From JBHIFB01 sp046760905 (GTDB lineage: Bacteria > Gemmatimonadota > CAZMKB01), in assembly GCA_046760905.1 (NCBI GenBank), contig JBHIFB010000058.1, forward strand, positions 1-17,668: 17,668 nt of DNA, given 5' to 3'. This document shows, piece after piece, positions 13,990 through 17,668 of the stretch (the first letter of the stretch is position 1; every line of letters begins with the position of its first letter). Made by a program: the position numbers and the translations under genes. The notes beneath the pieces were generated by a model, which was given only the letters and a program-made list of their open reading frames with translations, was not told where the DNA came from and made no database searches.

Positions 13990-14796
13990 ATGGGTGACTA
14001 CCACTGGAAGAGCGCTGTGGCGAAGGTTGAGCCGAATAGTATTCTATTGAGAGGATACAGGATAGATGATCTGATGGGGGAGCTCAGTTATGCCGAGGCA
14101 GCTTACCTTGCTATTAAGGGTGAGCTTCCTGCGGATGCCGAGAGAAGGATGATCGATGCCATCCTGGTCTCTTCGATCGATCACGGTGTGACACCCCCAT
14201 CGACCATCTCTGCTATCACCGCAGCATCCACTGGTGCTCCGATGAATGCCGCCATCGCTGCGGGTTTGCTGGCTATGTCACGTTTTCATGGTGGTGCCAT
14301 AGAGGAGTCGATGGGCCTATTAGCCGAGGCGGTTGGGATCATGGATCGAGAGAAGAAATCAGCGAGTGAGGCCGCCCGGGCGATAGTGGATAGATACAGA
14401 GCTGAGAACAGGAGATTTGCAGGATATGGCCACAAGATTCACACGAGTGATCCAAGAACCCGGAAGCTATACACTCTGGCTGATGAACTGGAGGTTTCCG
14501 GCGATTATGTGGAGGTGGCGAGAGAGATAGAGAAGGCACTCCATGAGTCAACCGGGAGGAAGCTGCCGCTCAATGTTACGGGAGCAATTGCTTCACTTCT
14601 TTTAGAGATGGGATTTGCTCCCGGGCATGCGAACGCATTCTTCATCATAGCAAGGCTACCCGGCCTTGTTGCGCACATTCATGAAGAGCTTACAAGGCAA
14701 AGCCCCCTTCGCCAGATAGACCCTTCCGATGCCGAATATGACGGGCCGGCCGAGAGAAAGCTGCCTCGGAGAGTGCCTGGAAGCGTGGATGCATGA
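13990..14796 (+). CDS. Citrate-synthase-superfamily protein, citryl-CoA-lyase-like
   Basis: 268 residues, the length of stand-alone citryl-CoA lyases and of the C-terminal domain of ATP-citrate lyase. SIDHGVTPPS (62-71), SRFHGGA with H100 (97-103) and GYGHKIH with H148 (145-151) match the two catalytic histidine regions, and FIIARLPGLVAHIHEE (218-233) the conserved C-terminal part. The third catalytic residue, Asp in the NVDG motif of ATP-citrate lyase, is Thr here (LNVTGAI, T197), so normal lyase chemistry is doubtful. It begins 12 nt after the DUF362 gene (GAGG about 10 nt before the ATG) and ends the rightward operon. Its role in a quinone-enzyme cluster is unknown; it could bind CoA-thioesters or be a non-catalytic relative. 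Confidence 0.8.
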   Translation: MGDYHWKSAVAKVEPNSILLRGYRIDDLMGELSYAEAAYLAIKGELPADAERRMIDAILVSSIDHGVTPPSTISAITAASTGAPMNAAIAAGLLAMSRFHGGAIEESMGLLAEAVGIMDREKKSASEAARAIVDRYRAENRRFAGYGHKIHTSDPRTRKLYTLADELEVSGDYVEVAREIEKALHESTGRKLPLNVTGAIASLLLEMGFAPGHANAFFIIARLPGLVAHIHEELTRQSPLRQIDPSDAEYDGPAERKLPRRVPGSVDA

Positions 14797-14820
14797 TTGT
14801 GTGGTGAACCGGACACAATC
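14795..14820. terminator. Hairpin at the end of the rightward operon
   Basis: GATTGTGT (14795-14802) and ACACAATC (14813-14820) form a perfect 8-bp stem with a 10-nt loop. It starts at the stop codon of the citryl-CoA-lyase-like gene. No T-run follows, so it is a weak terminator candidate or a mRNA 3'-end stabiliser. Confidence 0.4.
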
Positions 14821-14917
14821 GACACGCTGATACCAAAAACGGCATCAGTCGAAAATGATACATTATACCCCACTGAGTGTCGGATTCTTTCATCTCTGAC
14901 CGGACCCATTCCAAGAA

Positions 14918-14936
14918 AGTTGAGTGAACCTCAACT
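14918..14936. promoter_or_regulatory. Palindrome upstream of sigma54-like site
   Basis: AGTTGAG-TGAAC-CTCAACT, 7-bp arms with a 5-nt centre, about 40 nt upstream of the sigma54-like site. It may be a regulator-binding site or a small terminator stem; there is no T-run. Confidence 0.35.
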
Positions 14937-14974
14937 GCCCCAAAGGATTAGCAAATGACATAAAGGCTATTTCG

Positions 14975-14990
14975 TGGCATGTTTTTTGCC
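14975..14990 (+). promoter_or_regulatory. Sigma54-like promoter
   Basis: TGGCATG-TTTT-TTGCC has the invariant GG and GC dinucleotides exactly 10 nt apart and differs from TGGCACG-N4-TTGCW at two positions. It lies about 120 nt upstream of the diguanylate cyclase gene and reads toward it. Confidence 0.55.
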
Positions 14991-15108
14991 AATAATTTGG
15001 TCGAATTGAGGAAATTCGTGCTAAAAATCATTTCAAGAGTCATGATACGGATCATTAATACTCGATAACCTGTAGGCTTTTGCCTTGGAAGAAAGTGAGG
15101 GTGCATTC

Positions 15109-16674
15109 GTGAGGTTATCCAACTGGAGCAAGAAAAAGACGGTTCTCATCCTGAGATGGCTCCTTGTGATCTCAACAGCCTATATCATCCTTTTCTCTAA
15201 CGGAATTCCCGAATTACTCTCTCTGGAGACCATCCTCATCGCAACACTGCTGGCCTCGAATTGCATACTGTGGAAGCTTCCTTCAAGAGTCGTAGAATGG
15301 GTCCACTTCGATCAACTTGTGATAATCCTTGACACCACCCTGGTTTCCTTCTGCCTCTACATCACAAAAAGTGTTGAGACGGATTTTTATCTCGTCTATC
15401 TCCTCATTATCATGGTGACGACTGTTGGTAAGGATATACGGCAAACGGTTAACAATGCATCTCTCGTAACGGGAATATACGGATTCATGTTGTTTCGGCA
15501 AACGACACTGGATGAGATTATGAGCCCGACAGTTTTCCTGAGGCTCCCCTTTCTTTTTGTGATATCGATCTTCTACGGTTACCTCACCGATATCGCGAGG
15601 AGAGAGAAGTGGTTGAGGAATAAAATCGAGACGGAGAAACGGGATCTGGAATTCCTCCTTGAAATCACCCATACGATCTCCTCGACACTCCGGGCGGAAG
15701 AGGTCATGAAGATCGTAGTGGAGAAGGTAAGCAGGGTTCTCGATATTAAGCGTTGCTCCGTGCTCTTCACAACCGGCAATATTCTGAATGGCGGTTTCGT
15801 GTTGATCTCCAATGATGATCCAAATCTCAAGGAGCTGGAGATAAACCTCGAAAAATATCCTGAGGTCCAGCAGGCAATGAAGGAGAAAGAGCTAGTCGTT
15901 GTCGAAGACGCGCTCAGCGATCCGCTCACCTCGTCCGTGAGTGAAAACCTTAAAAACGCCGGTTTCAGATCGTTAATGATCGTCCCGATGGTTTACGGTA
16001 AGGATGTGCTAGGTACTTTGTTTCTACGCCTAGCGCGGGCCGAAGGAGGCTTCACCGAAAGAGAGAGAAAATTCTGCCAGATAGTGGCAAATGCCGCTGC
16101 CAATGCTCTTAAAAACGCACAGCTCTTCGAGAAGCTCAGGCATCAGGCCATCACCGACGGGCTTACAGAAATGTATAATCACCGTCACTTTCAGGATCGT
16201 TTCAGAGTAGAGGCAGAGAAAGCAAAGGAATTCGGTCACCACCTCACCCTCATAATGGTGGATATCGATAATTTCAAATGGATAAACGATTATTACGGGC
16301 ACGCGATAGGGGATGAGGCCATCAAATACATAAGCAAGAAGCTCAAGGAAAACTCCCGTGAAGGCGATATCGTTGCACGCTACGGCGGAGACGAATTTGT
16401 CTGGCTTCTCACAAATACCGACGCGGATCAAGCCGTGAAGGTAGCTGATCGTTTTCTGAAATCCGTTTCCAGGGAACCATTCGATGCGATGGGAATACTT
16501 ACCGTGAGCATCGGTGTCTCCACCTATCCCACGAGCACGAAGAATGTAACGAGGCTCATTCAAATGGCAGACCGGGCCATGTACAAGGCTAAGGCAGAAG
16601 GCGGAAACAAGGTGAGGACATTCACGCCCGAAGAGGTGAAAAACATAATTGACTGGGGGGAAACACTGAAATGA
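15109..16674 (+). CDS. Membrane-bound GAF-GGDEF diguanylate cyclase
   Basis: About 521 residues. An N-terminal membrane domain with several hydrophobic helices (about residues 8-165) leads through a coiled segment to a GAF sensor domain (about 180-340) and a GGDEF domain (about 345-510). The catalytic motif is RYGGDEF (GGDEF at about 426-430), intact, and an RxxD inhibitory site (REGD) lies five residues before it, so product feedback by c-di-GMP is expected. It makes c-di-GMP from two GTP in response to a signal sensed at the membrane or by GAF. Start: GTG at 15109 with GAGG 8 nt upstream is preferred over a TTG at 15085. Expression may depend on sigma54. It overlaps the PHP gene by 4 nt. 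Confidence 0.9.
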   Translation: MRLSNWSKKKTVLILRWLLVISTAYIILFSNGIPELLSLETILIATLLASNCILWKLPSRVVEWVHFDQLVIILDTTLVSFCLYITKSVETDFYLVYLLIIMVTTVGKDIRQTVNNASLVTGIYGFMLFRQTTLDEIMSPTVFLRLPFLFVISIFYGYLTDIARREKWLRNKIETEKRDLEFLLEITHTISSTLRAEEVMKIVVEKVSRVLDIKRCSVLFTTGNILNGGFVLISNDDPNLKELEINLEKYPEVQQAMKEKELVVVEDALSDPLTSSVSENLKNAGFRSLMIVPMVYGKDVLGTLFLRLARAEGGFTERERKFCQIVANAAANALKNAQLFEKLRHQAITDGLTEMYNHRHFQDRFRVEAEKAKEFGHHLTLIMVDIDNFKWINDYYGHAIGDEAIKYISKKLKENSREGDIVARYGGDEFVWLLTNTDADQAVKVADRFLKSVSREPFDAMGILTVSIGVSTYPTSTKNVTRLIQMADRAMYKAKAEGGNKVRTFTPEEVKNIIDWGETLK

Positions 16675-17411
16675 GGTTGCCTTTCAGCAGGCAACGAGCA
16701 GCCCCGATCCATGAAGGGATCGAGAACCGCACCAGGAAATATTCGGGAGGTGGGGGGGCGGAGCTGAAAGCCGATCTACATGTTCATACTGGCGATGATC
16801 CGGAAGATAAGGTGGGGTATTCCTCATTCGAGCTACTGGATGCGGCCTCGGATCATGGATTTGATGTCATCTCTATTACCAACCATAACGTAATCACATA
16901 CAGTGAGGAGCTTAAAAACTACGCAGATGGGCGCGGCATCCTGCTCATTCCTGGTGTAGAGAGAACAATCGGTAGGAAGCATGTCCTCATCATAAATGCT
17001 GAATGGGAAGACCTGGAAGTGGAAAGCTTCGGTGAGCTGTTCACAAGAAGCGGGTCCTCGAAACTTATAATCGCACCACATCCCTTCTTTCCCAGCAGCT
17101 GCTCCCTTCGTGGTGATCTGACCTCCCACATCGGGCTTTTCAATGCAATCGAATATTCTCATTACTACACAGTCTCGATGAATTTCAACAGAAAGGCTGT
17201 TCTGCTCTCATGTCAGAGCCAAAAACCCCTGATCGGAACCTCCGATGCGCATTTCCTTCACCAGCTCGGAACCACGTATTCTATGGTGAGGGCTCATAAA
17301 GATGTCAAATCTATCATATCTGCCGTCAGGAATGGAGATGTCAGGGTCATGAGTGGCCCTCTCTCCATCTCCCACGCCCTCAAGATACGCTTCTCCATGG
17401 GCCTTATATGA
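16671..17411 (+). CDS. PHP-domain metal-dependent phosphoesterase
   Basis: 246 residues with the PHP metal-binding motifs: DLHVHTG (H37, H39), ITNHN (H72), PGVER (E97), APHPFFP (H137), IEYSHYY (161-166) and GTSDAH (D192, H194). Such stand-alone PHP proteins are metal-dependent phosphoesterases of the cytoplasm; substrates of related proteins include nucleotides and histidinol phosphate, and the one used here cannot be told. The first about 32 residues are basic, Gly-rich and not part of the domain. The ATG overlaps the diguanylate cyclase stop (ATGA), so the two are translationally coupled; a link to nucleotide signalling is possible but unproven. Confidence 0.87.
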   Translation: MRLPFSRQRAAPIHEGIENRTRKYSGGGGAELKADLHVHTGDDPEDKVGYSSFELLDAASDHGFDVISITNHNVITYSEELKNYADGRGILLIPGVERTIGRKHVLIINAEWEDLEVESFGELFTRSGSSKLIIAPHPFFPSSCSLRGDLTSHIGLFNAIEYSHYYTVSMNFNRKAVLLSCQSQKPLIGTSDAHFLHQLGTTYSMVRAHKDVKSIISAVRNGDVRVMSGPLSISHALKIRFSMGLI

Positions 17412-17625
17412 TGGACCTGGCTTATAAATGGTTCTCAGCCTAAACAGAAGTTGCATAAGTGGATGATAGCTGGTACAGACATCCTTTCGGACCTTTCAAG
17501 GACCTGACCACATTTGTCTCTATCTTCAGATGCTTGACGAGGACTTTCCCCAGAAATTTAAACTTACTTTCTGTAACTGTTTAAATACAAAAAGATTTAG
17601 GTTCAATGTTTCTGGAACTAAGTGC

Positions 17626-17668
17626 TGCGTTTCACAAATACGGTGACGTATCTTGGAAGTGAAACGCA
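17626..17668. repeat. Long inverted repeat at the right edge
   Basis: TGCGTTTCAC (17626-17635) and GTGAAACGCA (17659-17668) are perfect 10-bp arms enclosing 23 nt, which itself holds ATACG-GTGA-CGTAT. The element ends exactly at the window edge, so any continuation is unseen. It lies in a 257-nt gene-free tail that also has AT-rich TTTAAA motifs. Confidence 0.55.

Larger units (their letters stand above)
14797..15108. other. Intergenic region before the diguanylate cyclase gene
   Basis: 312 nt without a convincing gene. It contains the hairpin at the operon end, a 7-bp palindrome and a sigma54-like site; the AT-rich rest (about 14990-15075) shows no further motif I can defend. Confidence 0.6.

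Noticed and set aside
1..17668. CRISPR arrays, tRNA/rRNA genes, insertion sequences
   Set aside because: No regularly spaced repeats, no tRNA-like arms with TTCGAAT-type loops in context, and no transposase motifs were found by eye.

Overview
The window looks like a chromosomal segment of a Gram-negative bacterium. It has Sec, lipoprotein and Tat signals, sigma70-type promoters and one good sigma54-type site. Arg is written largely with AGA/AGG and GC is near 50%. Fe-S enzymes and the absence of any visible O2-dependent enzyme suggest an anaerobe, perhaps deltaproteobacterial-like or a candidate phylum. The taxonomy is a guess.

The centre, about 2.6-14.8 kb, is a divergent gene cluster that I read as an unusual quinohemoprotein-amine-dehydrogenase (QHNDH)-like system, i.e. 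an enzyme with a cysteine tryptophylquinone (CTQ) made from a ribosomal peptide. Leftward from about 8.0 kb the genes run: a QhpD-type radical SAM/SPASM maturase; an exported protein resembling the C-terminal domains of the QHNDH alpha subunit but with no haem-binding domain; two exported beta-propellers (beta-subunit-like, the second a predicted lipoprotein); and two tandem 98-residue Cys/Trp-rich peptides. These peptides keep the QHNDH gamma-subunit landmarks: C-x8-E ending in PGWE, C-x4-D-x3-C, CWW, DW and a final V-x-P. Rightward from about 8.3 kb the genes run: two different U32-family Fe-S proteins resembling the UbiV/UbiU O2-independent hydroxylase pair; an ABC exporter (QhpF-like); a short cytoplasmic subtilase (QhpE-like); a Tat-exported DUF362 protein; and a citryl-CoA-lyase-like protein that lacks the usual catalytic Asp.

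A working model combines these genes. The gamma precursors have no Sec signal; the radical SAM enzyme builds the thioether bridges in the cytoplasm. The U32 pair takes the place of the flavin monooxygenase QhpG and hydroxylates the Trp without O2. The subtilase removes the leader, the ABC protein exports the product, and it assembles outside with the alpha-like and propeller subunits. The two arms fire from matched promoters: AATTTGACA, 17-bp spacer, TATRAT, 11 nt, then an identical 15-mer GAATTTAAACTTTTG on each strand, which implies co-regulation.

The flanks look unrelated. On the left are a GT4 glycosyltransferase and a convergent UDP-GlcNAc 2-epimerase (surface polysaccharide). On the right are a membrane GAF-GGDEF diguanylate cyclase behind a sigma54-like site and a translationally coupled PHP-family phosphoesterase. 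A long perfect inverted repeat closes the window. I saw no tRNA, rRNA, CRISPR array, transposase or origin.
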